This document shows, piece after piece, positions 28,493-38,300 of a stretch of DNA of 64,000 nt. A model generated the notes under the pieces. It had not been told where the DNA came from, did not search any database, and saw nothing but the letters and a program-made list of their open reading frames with translations. Source of the DNA: Pelolinea sp. (GTDB taxonomy: Bacteria > Chloroflexota > Anaerolineae > Anaerolineales > Anaerolineaceae); assembly GCA_012797975.1 (NCBI GenBank), contig JAAZOD010000022.1:86797-150796 (forward strand), written 5' to 3'. The first letter of the stretch is position 1. The number at the start of each line of letters is the position of its first letter. A program made the position numbers and the translations under genes.

Positions 28493-29566
28493 TTACATCG
28501 TTTCGGATTCGCCTTCGTCCTGCATATCCTCATCGGCATAACTGGGCAGTTGGGCGCCCATGGCCCGTTCGCGCACCGCTTTCTCCACTTCAGCACACAG
28601 CTCGGGATTTTGCTGCAGGAAGTCCTTGGCGTTTTCCCGTCCCTGTCCAAGCCGGGTATCGCCGAAGGAATAGAAAGCGCCGCGTTTGTTGATCACATCC
28701 AGCTCGGAACCCAGGTCGAGGATGTCGCCCGCTTTGGAGATGCCTTCGTTGTACATGATATCGAATTCCGCGGTGCGGAAGGGCGGGGCGACCTTGTTCT
28801 TGACCACCCGCACCCGCACGCGGTTGCCGATGATCTCGGCTTGGCGTTTGATGGATTGGATGCGGCGCACGTCCAGGCGGACGGAGGAATAGAATTTCAA
28901 TGCCATGCCGCCCGTCGTGGTTTCGGGATTGCCGAACATGACGCCGATCTTTTGGCGCAACTGGTTGGTGAAGACCACGGCCGTGCGGGTCTGGTTGATG
29001 GCACCCGAGAGTTTGCGCAGCGCTTGCGACATCAGCCGTGCCTGCATGCCCATGGTGGCATCGCCCATGTCCCCTTCAATTTCCGAGCGGGGCACCAGCG
29101 CAGCCACAGAATCGATGATCACCAGGTCCAGCGCACCCGAACGCACCAGTGTTTGGACGATCTCCAACGCCTGCTCGCCGAAATCGGGCTGCGAAATGAG
29201 CAGGTCATTGACGTTCACGCCCACCTTGGCGGCGTAGGCCGGGTCGAGGGCGTGTTCCATGTCCACGAAAGCCACCGTGCCTCCCATTTTTTGCGCTTCG
29301 GCTGCCAGGTGCAGGCAGATGGTGGTCTTGCCCGATGCTTCCGGTCCGAAGATCTCGCTCACCCTGCCGCGTGGAATGCCTCCCACGCCCAGCGCGATAT
29401 CCAGCGATAACGAGCCGGTGGGTATGGAAGCCACTTCCATGTGCGAAGCTTCCCCCAACCGCAAAATGGAGCCGTCTCCGTACCGTTTCTTGATATCATC
29501 CAGTGCTTTGTCCAGCACTGCCTGTTTGGCTTGATCTACCTGAGGTTCATTGTTCTTCGCAGACAT
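28493..29566 (-). CDS. recA: Recombinase RecA
   Basis: Start at 29566 (MSAKNNEPQ) with GGAGGAGAA just upstream; 357 residues. Walker [28 protein letters not shown] with Walker B, the L2 region with [16 protein letters not shown], and an acidic C terminus ([11 protein letters not shown]) are all as in standard RecA. It forms ATP-dependent filaments on single-stranded DNA for recombination and SOS induction. Promoter and a palindromic candidate operator are upstream. Confidence 0.98.
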   Translation of the reverse strand: MSAKNNEPQVDQAKQAVLDKALDDIKKRYGDGSILRLGEASHMEVASIPTGSLSLDIALGVGGIPRGRVSEIFGPEASGKTTICLHLAAEAQKMGGTVAFVDMEHALDPAYAAKVGVNVNDLLISQPDFGEQALEIVQTLVRSGALDLVIIDSVAALVPRSEIEGDMGDATMGMQARLMSQALRKLSGAINQTRTAVVFTNQLRQKIGVMFGNPETTTGGMALKFYSSVRLDVRRIQSIKRQAEIIGNRVRVRVVKNKVAPPFRTAEFDIMYNEGISKAGDILDLGSELDVINKRGAFYSFGDTRLGQGRENAKDFLQQNPELCAEVEKAVRERAMGAQLPSYADEDMQDEGESETM

Positions 29567-29604
29567 GGCCTTCTCCTCCAACAGATGAATTCTTCGATGA
29601 GTAT

Positions 29605-29634
29605 ATTATATCTCCATCACCCTATTAATAGCAA
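29605..29634 (-). promoter_or_regulatory. recA promoter
   Basis: On the minus strand TTGCTA (29634-29629) and TATAAT (29610-29605) with an 18-base spacer, about 39 bases before the recA start. Confidence 0.6.
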
Positions 29635-29638
29635 GGAT

Positions 29639-29656
29639 GTTCTATGATGATAGAAC
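29639..29656 (-). promoter_or_regulatory. Candidate SOS/LexA-type operator of recA
   Basis: Perfect inverted repeat GTTCTAT-GATG-ATAGAAC, four bases upstream of the recA -35 box. Palindromic GTTC/GAAC half sites are used by LexA in several phyla with different spacing. The match to this phylum's motif was not checked. Confidence 0.4.
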
Positions 29657-29770
29657 TCAAACTAGAGATTTGTTATGGTTTTGTCATACTTTTAAAGATA
29701 TGCCTAAAAATGATGCTACAATGATTTTAACTGTTCTTACAGGTAGCGGGGTTTAAAAAAAGGGGTTTGA

Positions 29771-32515
29771 ATGCATGCGAAAAAAATTTTTGTGTTGAGA
29801 AGATTGCAAACCTACAGCAAGCTGTTTCTGTGCGGTCTGCTGTTGGTTTCCATCGGGGTGAGTTTGTTCCTTACCCTGAGCGAGATCAACCGCCAGCGGG
29901 CGCTGGAAGCCGTGCAGGATTACTGGCGCAGCGATTACGATATTTTGGTGCGCCCGGCAGGCAGTACTTTCCTGTACGATACAGCCGGCAATCGACTGAT
30001 CGAACCCAACTTCCTTTCCGGGCAGCAGGGCGGCATTACCGATGAACAGTTGGTGCTGATCAAAACGGTCGCTGGCATCGAAGTGGCGGCGCCGGTTTCC
30101 TTCCTGGGGTATTTCCCGGTCGGCATGTTGATCGAAGGCGAAGAAGTGAACGATGATCCCGCCAACGCAGAAGCACCCTGGCTGGTTTACAAAGATGTGC
30201 GCACCTTCACCATGCACGACGGCTGGCGGGATGCCACATCTTCGGATACCTTGTATACGGTTGAAAATCGGACGGACGACTTTTTGTTGGAACCTGCTAC
30301 GGGCACCATTAAATATATCGATGGCGATGGAAAGGAATATCTGTTGCCGCAAAGTATCGCTTCCATCTTTGCCAACCCTTCTAGTGGGGAAAAGAAGATT
30401 CGACTCAGCGGGAAAGAAGACTGGGAAAGCGCTCGGGCGTATTATGAGAGCGAGCACATGCAGCCCATCGTTGGATATAAATACAACGGGTTGTTCAATT
30501 TGTATCTACCCGTGGCGGCCATCGACCCGCAAGCCGAGCAGGCGCTGGTGGGTTTGGAAGAGGCAATGAAAGAAGGTAGATATTTATCAGTGGAAGATTC
30601 ATTTATTGAACCGACTGCATCTTCTATGAATTCCTATTTCATCCCGGTCCTCATCAATGAGAATTCTTTTCAAAATATCACCATCAATATCAAAACCTAC
30701 CGGCTGACGGATCCTGCGCAGGAGAACCTCTCGCGGTCTCTGAGCAGTGAAGGAATAACTTATCTGGAAGGCATGCCCAGCGAATTGTTGGGAGAGAAGA
30801 CCATCACCCTGCATGATTACTTTTTGCAGTATGTGCAAGTTTTTATGGAACGAGGGGGAACCGTTGGTGGAACGATGGGGGGAAATCTGTGGTACTACTT
30901 GCGCCCCAGCCCTGTCCAATATACACAGGCAGGCGGACAGGAAGCTGCTTTGAGCATTTCCCCGTTTAGTATCAGCCAGTATGGCCCCATTCCGGGCGTA
31001 TCAAGTGAACCTGCCCAGGGGGCATATCGGAGAGCATTAATAGATGATTTCCGTTTAATTAGAAATGGATATGGATATAGTTTTGACTTCATGCCAGTGG
31101 GTATCTATGACCTTTCAGACCTGCCGGGTTCAACTATCAATCAGGTGCCGCAGGAACTGTATTCTGCTCCGCTGGCACTGCTGCGCGAGGATGCGCAGGG
31201 GAATGTGCCTGACCGGGAAGTGACCATCATTCCCACCAATAATCCCCTGGGTTATCTGTCGCAGCCGCCGGTGGTGCTGACCACTCTGCCGGCTGCCAAA
31301 TTCCTGGCGCAGCGCGACGACTACATCAGCGCGGTGCGCATCAGGGTGGCGGGGGTGGAAACCGCTGGAGAAGATGCCCAGCGAAAAATTGAGCAGGTTG
31401 CCCGTGAGATCGAAGAGCGCACCGGCTTGCAGGTGGATATCACGCTCGGTTCTTCTCCCCAACCCATGCTGGTGGCTGTGCAGGGTTCGGAAAAAGTGGA
31501 AGCGCTGGGCAAGGTGGAGGAGTTGTGGGTGCGCCAGTTGGTGGGTATCACCCTGCAGCGCGATTTCACCCGTTTTGATGCGCTGCTGTTCGTGGCGCTG
31601 TTCTTCTCCTTCGCGGTTTTCATGTACACCAGCGCTGCGCTCAACCTGGCCGGCAGGCAGGGGGAGATCGGGGTGTTGAAAACCGTTGGTTGGAAGGATA
31701 AGCGCATCTTGGGATATTTGCTCTCCGAGGTGCTGCTGCTGGCGCTTATCACCGGCTGTATTGCTTTTGCGGCAACCCTGGGCATTACGGCGCTGCTTGG
31801 GCATCCCATCGCTTTGGATCGGGCGGGGTTGGTCTTCCCGCTCATGCTGGGTTTGTTTGCGCTGGGTACCGCGCTTCCCTTTGCGCAGGCTGCCCGTCGC
31901 AGCCCGCTTTCTCTGCTTGGCTTGGGGGAACTGCGGGAGGGAAAAGGGCAGACTTCCAATTTCAATATGCGTTCGCTACCGGGCAGGAACATTTCCAAAC
32001 AGCGGGCGCGTTTCGCCACCGCCACGCTGGGGCTCATCCCGGCATTCTTGGCGCTCATCCTGTTCTTCTTCATCACCCTCATCATGGCGGGTGAATTGAG
32101 CGGCAGTCTGCTCGGGCAGCACATTCAAGTTCTCATCCAGCCCTATCATTATGTGCTCATGGCGCTCATCCTGCTGGTGGGCCAGTTGATACTCATGAAT
32201 ATAAGCGGCATCAATATCAAGAAACGCCAGAACGAGATCGGGGTATTGCAAACGGCGGGTTGGAAACCGATCACAATGATCGCTGCCCTTTTAAAAGAAA
32301 CACTCTACAGCACATTGGGCAGCGCTTTGCTGGCTGCCGGGATCACTATCGGGCTGCTTTCGTTGCTGCAGCGTGGTTTTCAGCTTCAATTCCTGTGGGC
32401 TGTCCCGCTGGGGCTGCTTCTGGCGGGGGTGATGAGCTTGATCGCCATGCTCTACCCGCGCCATTTGGTCCGTAAAACACAGGTCGCTGAGTTATTGCAG
32501 AAGCGATCATCGTAA
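29771..32515 (+). CDS. FtsX/MacB-type ABC transporter permease
   Basis: 914 residues. One N-terminal membrane helix (about 18-38), a large extracellular domain (40-595) and two FtsX modules. The first (about 600-715) has the GEIGVLKTVGWKDKRILGYLL loop after its first helix, the second (about 745-912) has NEIGVLQTAGWKPITMIA. These QNEIGVL-type cytoplasmic loops contact the ATPase. The layout is that of MacB/LolE-like mechanotransmitters rather than a classic importer. The extracellular domain is homologous to that of the permease at 35336 (DYDILVR, GGIT, EVAAP, FLGY in both). Overlaps nothing; ATPase follows after 17 bases. Confidence 0.88.
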   Translation: MHAKKIFVLRRLQTYSKLFLCGLLLVSIGVSLFLTLSEINRQRALEAVQDYWRSDYDILVRPAGSTFLYDTAGNRLIEPNFLSGQQGGITDEQLVLIKTVAGIEVAAPVSFLGYFPVGMLIEGEEVNDDPANAEAPWLVYKDVRTFTMHDGWRDATSSDTLYTVENRTDDFLLEPATGTIKYIDGDGKEYLLPQSIASIFANPSSGEKKIRLSGKEDWESARAYYESEHMQPIVGYKYNGLFNLYLPVAAIDPQAEQALVGLEEAMKEGRYLSVEDSFIEPTASSMNSYFIPVLINENSFQNITINIKTYRLTDPAQENLSRSLSSEGITYLEGMPSELLGEKTITLHDYFLQYVQVFMERGGTVGGTMGGNLWYYLRPSPVQYTQAGGQEAALSISPFSISQYGPIPGVSSEPAQGAYRRALIDDFRLIRNGYGYSFDFMPVGIYDLSDLPGSTINQVPQELYSAPLALLREDAQGNVPDREVTIIPTNNPLGYLSQPPVVLTTLPAAKFLAQRDDYISAVRIRVAGVETAGEDAQRKIEQVAREIEERTGLQVDITLGSSPQPMLVAVQGSEKVEALGKVEELWVRQLVGITLQRDFTRFDALLFVALFFSFAVFMYTSAALNLAGRQGEIGVLKTVGWKDKRILGYLLSEVLLLALITGCIAFAATLGITALLGHPIALDRAGLVFPLMLGLFALGTALPFAQAARRSPLSLLGLGELREGKGQTSNFNMRSLPGRNISKQRARFATATLGLIPAFLALILFFFITLIMAGELSGSLLGQHIQVLIQPYHYVLMALILLVGQLILMNISGINIKKRQNEIGVLQTAGWKPITMIAALLKETLYSTLGSALLAAGITIGLLSLLQRGFQLQFLWAVPLGLLLAGVMSLIAMLYPRHLVRKTQVAELLQKRSS

Positions 32516-32532
32516 AAGGAAAGGGATTGACA

Positions 32533-33210
32533 ATGCAAGTGATTTTTGAGCATGTGTGCAAAAAATATCAGGTTGGAGATGAAACGATCACCGTTCTGGA
32601 CAAGATGAATTTCCAGATCGAAGCAGGGGATTTTCTGGTGATCACCGGGCCTTCCGGTGCGGGTAAGACCACCTTATTGAATTTGTTGGGTACGCTGGAT
32701 GAACCAACGGCGGGCAGGATCCTGTATGATGGGGTGGAGGCGGGCAGCATGGCACCCGACCGGCTGGCAGATTTCCGCCGCGATCACATCGGTTTTGTCT
32801 TTCAATTCTATAACCTCATCCCGCAGCTTTCCGCCAGGGAAAATGTCATGCTGCCGCTGCTGCCGAATAGGAAACGGCTGGAATTCGATCTGCAGGAAAA
32901 AGCGACCGAACTGTTGGCAGAGGTTGGCTTGGATGGCAAAGGCGATAAATATCCTTATCAACTCTCGGGCGGGGAGCAGCAGCGCGTGGCCATTGCGCGC
33001 GCGCTGGTCAATACCCCCAGTCTGGTGCTGGCGGATGAGCCCACCGGCAATCTGGATGCGCATATCGGCGAACAGATCTTGCGCATCCTGCAGGGATTCA
33101 ATCGCAAACAGGGTGTGACGGTCGTGCTGGTGACGCATAACGAAAAATTCGCTCATTTTGGTACGCGGGTGACCAGGATTCAGGGCCGGAAATTACACGA
33201 GGTTCGCTAA
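32533..33210 (+). CDS. LolD/MacB-type ABC transporter ATP-binding protein
   Basis: ATG at 32533 with AAGGAAAGGG upstream; 225 residues. Walker [11 protein letters not shown]-loop in [14 protein letters not shown], signature [15 protein letters not shown], Walker [13 protein letters not shown], switch His in [10 protein letters not shown]. This short form pairs with FtsX-type permeases of the LolCDE/MacAB class. It should energise the permease upstream and possibly also the fused permease at 35336, because no second ATPase is encoded in the cluster. Confidence 0.94.
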   Translation: MQVIFEHVCKKYQVGDETITVLDKMNFQIEAGDFLVITGPSGAGKTTLLNLLGTLDEPTAGRILYDGVEAGSMAPDRLADFRRDHIGFVFQFYNLIPQLSARENVMLPLLPNRKRLEFDLQEKATELLAEVGLDGKGDKYPYQLSGGEQQRVAIARALVNTPSLVLADEPTGNLDAHIGEQILRILQGFNRKQGVTVVLVTHNEKFAHFGTRVTRIQGRKLHEVR

Positions 33211-33213
33211 ACC

Positions 33214-34176
33214 ATGCGTGGTCAGATTTTGGGCTTATTCATAGGTCTTTGCTTCATCCTTCTTTTATTCAATTCTGCCTGTGTCGGTGGAGAGAGGCCA
33301 GCGATCGAACAGACCCAATCTTCTGCGGCGGGTGTCACACCGCAAATCGATATGCACCCTCCCATTTTACATGCGGGGGATTGGGAAACTCCCCAGCCGC
33401 TGCCCGCCCCCATCGATGGAGAAGGGAATGAATTAGAACCCTTCATCACGCTGGCAGGGGATGAGTTGTATTTTTTCTACGCCCCTGATCTTTCTGTTTC
33501 CGAAGCGAAACGGGCTTTGGATGGTGTTTCGGGTATTTATTATTCAAAAAAAGTGCATGAGCTGTGGTCAGAACCTGAACGATTGATACTGTCAGAAGAA
33601 AATGCTCTGGATAGCTGTGTTTATACCGATGGGCAAGTGCTGTGGTTTTGTTCAAAGCGCGATGGAAATTATGGAGAAGGTGATCTTTATATCGCTTCTC
33701 GGGTGGATGGCGTCTGGCAGAATTGGCGGAATGCCGGAAAGCAATTGAATGTGGATTACGATGTGGGGGAAATGCATCTCTCTGCGGACCAGAACACCAT
33801 GATCTTTTCCGCTTTTCGAGCAGGAGGATTCGGTCTGATCGATCTATGGCAAACCCAGCGTGTGGGGGAGGGCTGGTCTGAACCGGTGAATTTGGGAGAT
33901 GGCATCAATAGTGCTGAAATAGAAGACTATCCTTTTCTTTCGGAGGATGGCAGAGAATTATGGTTCACTTCTTCCAGCCGCTTGGGTTACCCCGGTTATG
34001 CTATTTTCCGCTCCATTGGGCAGGATGGAGTGTGGGGGGAGCCGCAGGAGATCCTCTCCAATGATGTCAGTGAGGTATCCATTGACCGACAGGGGAACTT
34101 GTATTTTACCCATTTCCTCTATGATGAGAACGACGAGCTGCTGGGATCCAAGATCTATGTGGCATATAAGAAATAA
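33214..34176 (+). CDS. Lipoprotein with PD40/TolB-like beta-propeller repeats
   Basis: Three bases after the ATPase gene; 320 residues. Lipobox FNSAC (Cys23), then a short linker and a beta-propeller. Repeated blades of the type ...ITLAGDELYFFYAPD, YTDGQVLWFCSKRDG, LSADQNTMIFSAFRAGGFG, LSEDGRELWFTSSSRLG are visible. It is surface-exposed and probably a binding partner of the permease. Several blades carry WSEP / WGEP repeats, typical of WD40-like PD40 proteins. Confidence 0.85.
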   Translation: MRGQILGLFIGLCFILLLFNSACVGGERPAIEQTQSSAAGVTPQIDMHPPILHAGDWETPQPLPAPIDGEGNELEPFITLAGDELYFFYAPDLSVSEAKRALDGVSGIYYSKKVHELWSEPERLILSEENALDSCVYTDGQVLWFCSKRDGNYGEGDLYIASRVDGVWQNWRNAGKQLNVDYDVGEMHLSADQNTMIFSAFRAGGFGLIDLWQTQRVGEGWSEPVNLGDGINSAEIEDYPFLSEDGRELWFTSSSRLGYPGYAIFRSIGQDGVWGEPQEILSNDVSEVSIDRQGNLYFTHFLYDENDELLGSKIYVAYKK

Positions 34177-34233
34177 AATTTAGTGAGGAAATTTCGATTC
34201 TATTTCATAAGGAGAGGTATCAATAAAATTTAG
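34172..34233 (+). repeat. Direct repeat AATAAAATTTAG at the left edge of the AT-rich island
   Basis: Exact 12-base copies at 34172-34183 and 34222-34233, 50 bases apart, each followed within 20 bases by GAAATTT- or AAATTT-type sequence. The first copy contains the stop region of the lipoprotein gene. An additional ribosome-site-like AAGGAGAGGT at 34209-34218 has no ATG behind it. Could be a duplication scar or a regulatory site. Confidence 0.4.
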
Positions 34234-34262
34234 AAAACCAGAGAGAAATTTTGGGAGGAATA

Positions 34263-34949
34263 ATGGGGAGGAATGTGAAATCGAGGATTGAGTCAGAATC
34301 GCAAAAGAATAACCTAAGCTTGATTATTATCATTCTTTTAGCATTGCAGGTTATCTTATCAGGTGTCGTTCTTCTGCGGATAGTAAACTTGGAGAAATTG
34401 ATAGGGGGAACAGAAGCAAGTGAACCAGTTCCGGTTTATGTAGAAGGGGTCAGTGAAGGCGATAACCCCGCCCTGGGGCCAGAGGAAGCCCCCATAACGA
34501 TCATTGCTTTTAGTGATTTTCAATGTCCCTACTGTGCATCTGCGAATCAGTTAATCAAAGAAATTATGCAAGAATATCCCAATCAGATCCGTTATGTTCA
34601 TCGTGATTTTCCATTGAAAGAGATCCATCCGGATGCTTTCAATGCTGCACTGGCGGCTCGTTGTGCTGGTGAACAGGGTCAATATTGGGAGATGCACGAT
34701 GCTCTTTTTTCCAATCAGGAGGATTTAAGTATTGAGAAGCTGAATAAACAAGCTGAAATTTTAAATTTGGAAATGGATCAATTTAATAATTGCCTTACAA
34801 CCAGAAAATATGAGAACAAAATCCTTATTGATCTGCAAGCTGGAAAGGAATATGGTGTAAATGGAACCCCAACCATATTTGTCAATGGTTACCATGTGAA
34901 TGGCGCTGATCGAGAGGCGATCATAAATATTATTAAAGATGTTTTATAA
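34263..34949 (+). CDS. Membrane-anchored DsbA-like thiol-disulfide oxidoreductase
   Basis: The ATG at 34263 follows GGGAGGA; 228 residues. N-terminal membrane helix (about 19-41) with no cleavage site, then a DsbA/thioredoxin domain. The active site is CPYC (Cys88, Cys91) in FSDFQCPYCA; the cis-proline loop is NGTPTIFVNG. A DsbA-type enzyme with CPYC is an oxidant or isomerase of secreted proteins. It lies 77 bases upstream of the gene for an eight-cysteine secreted peptide, its most obvious substrate. Base composition is AT-richer than the flanking transporter genes. Confidence 0.9.
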   Translation: MGRNVKSRIESESQKNNLSLIIIILLALQVILSGVVLLRIVNLEKLIGGTEASEPVPVYVEGVSEGDNPALGPEEAPITIIAFSDFQCPYCASANQLIKEIMQEYPNQIRYVHRDFPLKEIHPDAFNAALAARCAGEQGQYWEMHDALFSNQEDLSIEKLNKQAEILNLEMDQFNNCLTTRKYENKILIDLQAGKEYGVNGTPTIFVNGYHVNGADREAIINIIKDVL

Positions 34950-35026
34950 GGTTTTTCTAGGAGGATGGGCATAGGGGACAAAAACATGTGAGGTTAGAAC
35001 AAGGCAAGTTATAAGGGAGGTTAATC

Positions 35027-35308
35027 ATGAATACAAAAAATAGAATACAGAAAATCCTTTTATTGGGATTGGTGGCGATATCAGTGTTTCTGATTGCATT
35101 TGCGCTCGATACTCCTCAACCCGTTCAAGCAGATGCGAAATATCCTTGCGATGGTTATATATGCATTGAATTGACACAACAACAATCGCTGATTCTATGT
35201 GGTGTTTTTGAACCTGCTTATGCATATGCATGTTCGAATTGGTGTTATCAAGGAGGGGTTGGCTTTTGCGAGGGAATCGAACAATGCCAACCCTGGTGTC
35301 CTGAATAA
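35027..35308 (+). CDS. Secreted cysteine-rich peptide (eight Cys), unknown function
   Basis: Strong ribosome site AAGGGAGG seven bases before the ATG; 93 residues. N-terminal basic stretch and a hydrophobic core (about 10-27), then a signal peptidase I site Ala-Asp-Ala at 35-37, giving a mature 56-residue peptide. Mature cysteines are 41, 46, 58, 69, 73, 81, 87 and 91, an even number, enough for four disulfides. The mature part is acidic and aromatic. No family is recognised; a bacteriocin, toxin-like or signalling peptide, or a small envelope protein, are possibilities. It sits between a DsbA-like gene and a permease-peptidase gene in the same direction. Confidence 0.8.
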   Translation: MNTKNRIQKILLLGLVAISVFLIAFALDTPQPVQADAKYPCDGYICIELTQQQSLILCGVFEPAYAYACSNWCYQGGVGFCEGIEQCQPWCPE

Positions 35309-35335
35309 ACCTAATTGAAATAGAATAGACCTCAC

Positions 35336-38300
35336 ATGAAGAAACAACCTCATGCCCATTCCCTTCTGGATCGCCGCATCTGGGGCGCCATTCTGCCGGC
35401 GGCGCTGCTGAACAGCCTGGTGCTGGTGATCTTCTTTTCAGCGCTTGCCAGCCAGCAGGTGCTGGTGGATCGCACGCTCAAGGAGTACCAGCGTACCACC
35501 TACGATATCTTGGTGCGCGCTCCTGAGAATGTGACCGAGATCGAAAAAGAGTATGGCTTGGTGGAAGCCAACCATCTGAACGGCACGGCGGGCGGTATCA
35601 CTATGGAGCAGTACGCACAGATCAAAGCCATCCCCAATGTGGAGGTGGCTGCTCCCATCGCTGTGCTGGGTTATATGGATCGCATCAAAATGGGGATCAC
35701 CATCCTGGATCCCTCCCTGCCGGCTGGCATTTACCGCATCAGCGGCAGTGCAGGCATTGTGGAGGGCGGGCAGTACATCACTTCGGCGCAGTTATCTCCT
35801 TATTATGCTCTGCATACGCCGGGTGTGTCAATTGGGGCGGACGAATTGTTTACCGGATGGGGGGATACACTTTTACGCTTACGCTTGTCGATCACGATGG
35901 GGGGAAATGACCCAACAACCGATGGATTCATGATCTTTCTACCTCAATCTACCGATCGCATGCTGATCGCAGCCATCGACCCCGAGCAGGAAGCCAAGCT
36001 GGTGCATCTGGATGACATGCTGGTATCTGGCAGTTATTTACCCCAAGATCCTCCGTTTATCGATGACCACTCCTACATTCGCATTCCGGTGCTGTTCAAT
36101 ATTCATGACTATATCCAGCAGACCATCTCCGTGCAGTTGGAACGCCTGGATTTCGATGTAGACGTGAAAGAAAATTTCGCACAGCAACTGCAAACCATTC
36201 CCGATCCGGCAGCGCTGGATGCGATGGAACGCCAGCCAGTTTATGACCTGGATCTGACCCTGCAACATATCTGGCAGAAAGAAGCCATCGATTTACAGGT
36301 CGAAAATGGGAAGGTGATCGGGGTTCACGAGAGTAATTATTCGATCTTTGGGACGTTGTATGCTCCAACAGTAGTGCAGTACCGTATCTTGGAAAAACCG
36401 CCTGCTGGTTTGCCCGAGGATACATTGGTTCTGGAAGCTATTCCCCAGGGTCTTTCCACAGCAAGCAATACGGACAAAAGGGATCTATTAACGACACCAG
36501 AACTACAAGAATGGAGCAGTCTCACCGATTGGCAGGTGGAGCCCGAGGTGACCTACCGACCGCTCTCTCCTCGGTTCGAGTATAGTATTATGTTCAACCC
36601 CTATGCAGAAGGCAATGGGCAGTTCGATATCGATACCTCCACCGCGTTGGGCGGCTCTTCGCTCAATCAGGTGCCGCTGGAGACCTATCTGCCGCCTTCC
36701 GCGCTCTTGAAATATGATGAAAATGGGGAGGAATTGGAAACCCCCGTCACTCTTACACCCACCTTGAATAATGAGGGTTATCTGGTTTCCCCGCCCGATG
36801 TACTTATTTCGCTGACCTCCGCGCAGCAACTATTGGAATATGGTTGTGCGGATGTGGTACCGGATGCGACGAGAGAATCTGGCTATAAGGTGGCACTGGT
36901 GCCTTGTGAGCCGCCGGAGGATTTCATTTCCGCCATCCGCGTGCGGGTGGGCGGCATTGATGAAATGGATGCGCATGCCCAGGCGCGCATCGAACAGGTG
37001 GCGGATGAGATCGTGCGCCAGACCGGGCTGCATGTGGATGTGATGGTCGGTTCTTCCCCTCAACCGGTGCTGGTGCATATCCCCGGTTATGAAGGGACTG
37101 ACGAATTGGGATATGTCGAGGAATACTGGGTCAAGAAGAACGTCAACACCCTCATTCAAACCGGTATGAACCTGGCGGATGGCATGCTGTTTGCCGCCAT
37201 GCTGTGCGCCGGCATCCTGCTGCTTTTCAATCTCAACACCTTCTTGATGCTGGGCCGCATTTCCGAAGTGGCGCTCTACAACGCGCTGGGCTGGCGGCGT
37301 ACAGCTATATTAAAACGCTTGTTACTGCAGGTTCTACCCGTCGGCTTGCTCAGCACCGTGCTGGCTGCCCTCCTGTCTTTGGTGATCATCCATATCCTCG
37401 CGTTGCAGGTGGTTGTGGGGCAGTTCTTGCTGGTGCTGCTGCTGGAACTGGCGGCGTTCATGCTCAGCGCATTGCTGCCGGCCTGGCAAATATCCAAAGC
37501 GCCTCCGGCGGTATATCTGCAAAAAGGGGAAGCCGCCCCGCGAACAGTGTACGCTGGAAAGATGAGCATGCGCACGATCATCGGCAATAATATCAAACGC
37601 AAACCGGCTCGTTCCCTGACCATTGTTTTCAGTGTGCTGTTGACCAGTGGGCTGTTGACCTTGATCAGCTTGGTGCAAGGCGGCTTACAGGGGCAGTTGT
37701 ACGGTACCTTGTTGGGTCGCTGGATCCACTCATCCATTCAGCCCTATCACCAGCTTATGGAACTGGGTGCGCTCTTGATGACCGGCATGAATATCTTTCT
37801 TTCGACCCGCGTCAATGTGAATGAGCGCAAAGATGAGATCGGGCTGCTCAGTGCCATGGGTTGGCGCCGTCGGGATGTGGCAAATCTGTTCTGTTGGGAG
37901 CAGGTGGGCATCAGCTTGGCGGGCGCAGCGCTGGGATTGTTGCTGGGCGCGGGTATTTTTTGGGGTGCGTATCGTGAAACAGCACTTACCTCATTGCCCT
38001 GGTTGCAGACTATTCTGCTGGGCTTGGTTTTGCCGGTGGGACTATCCTATCTGACGGCTCTTTATCCGGCCTATCGGGGTGCCAGTTTGCTGCCGTTGGA
38101 AGCGCTGCGCGAAAAAGCGGGTAAAGCCAGACAGAACATGCTGCGTTCTACTGCTTTGTATGTAGGGTTGGGTTTGTTGGGGCTGTTTGCAGTGGTTTTT
38201 TTGCTCCGAAATGCTCTTTTCTCCGCTGTTTCTCCAGATATTTCTAGTTCTTCGGAGATGCCTTCCACCGGCACTGTCACTGCTGCATCCACCATCACGC

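Noticed and set aside
34965-34991. Tiny frame MGIGDKNM after AGGAGG before the peptide gene
   Set aside because: The ribosome site abuts the ATG with no spacer; eight codons with no further support.
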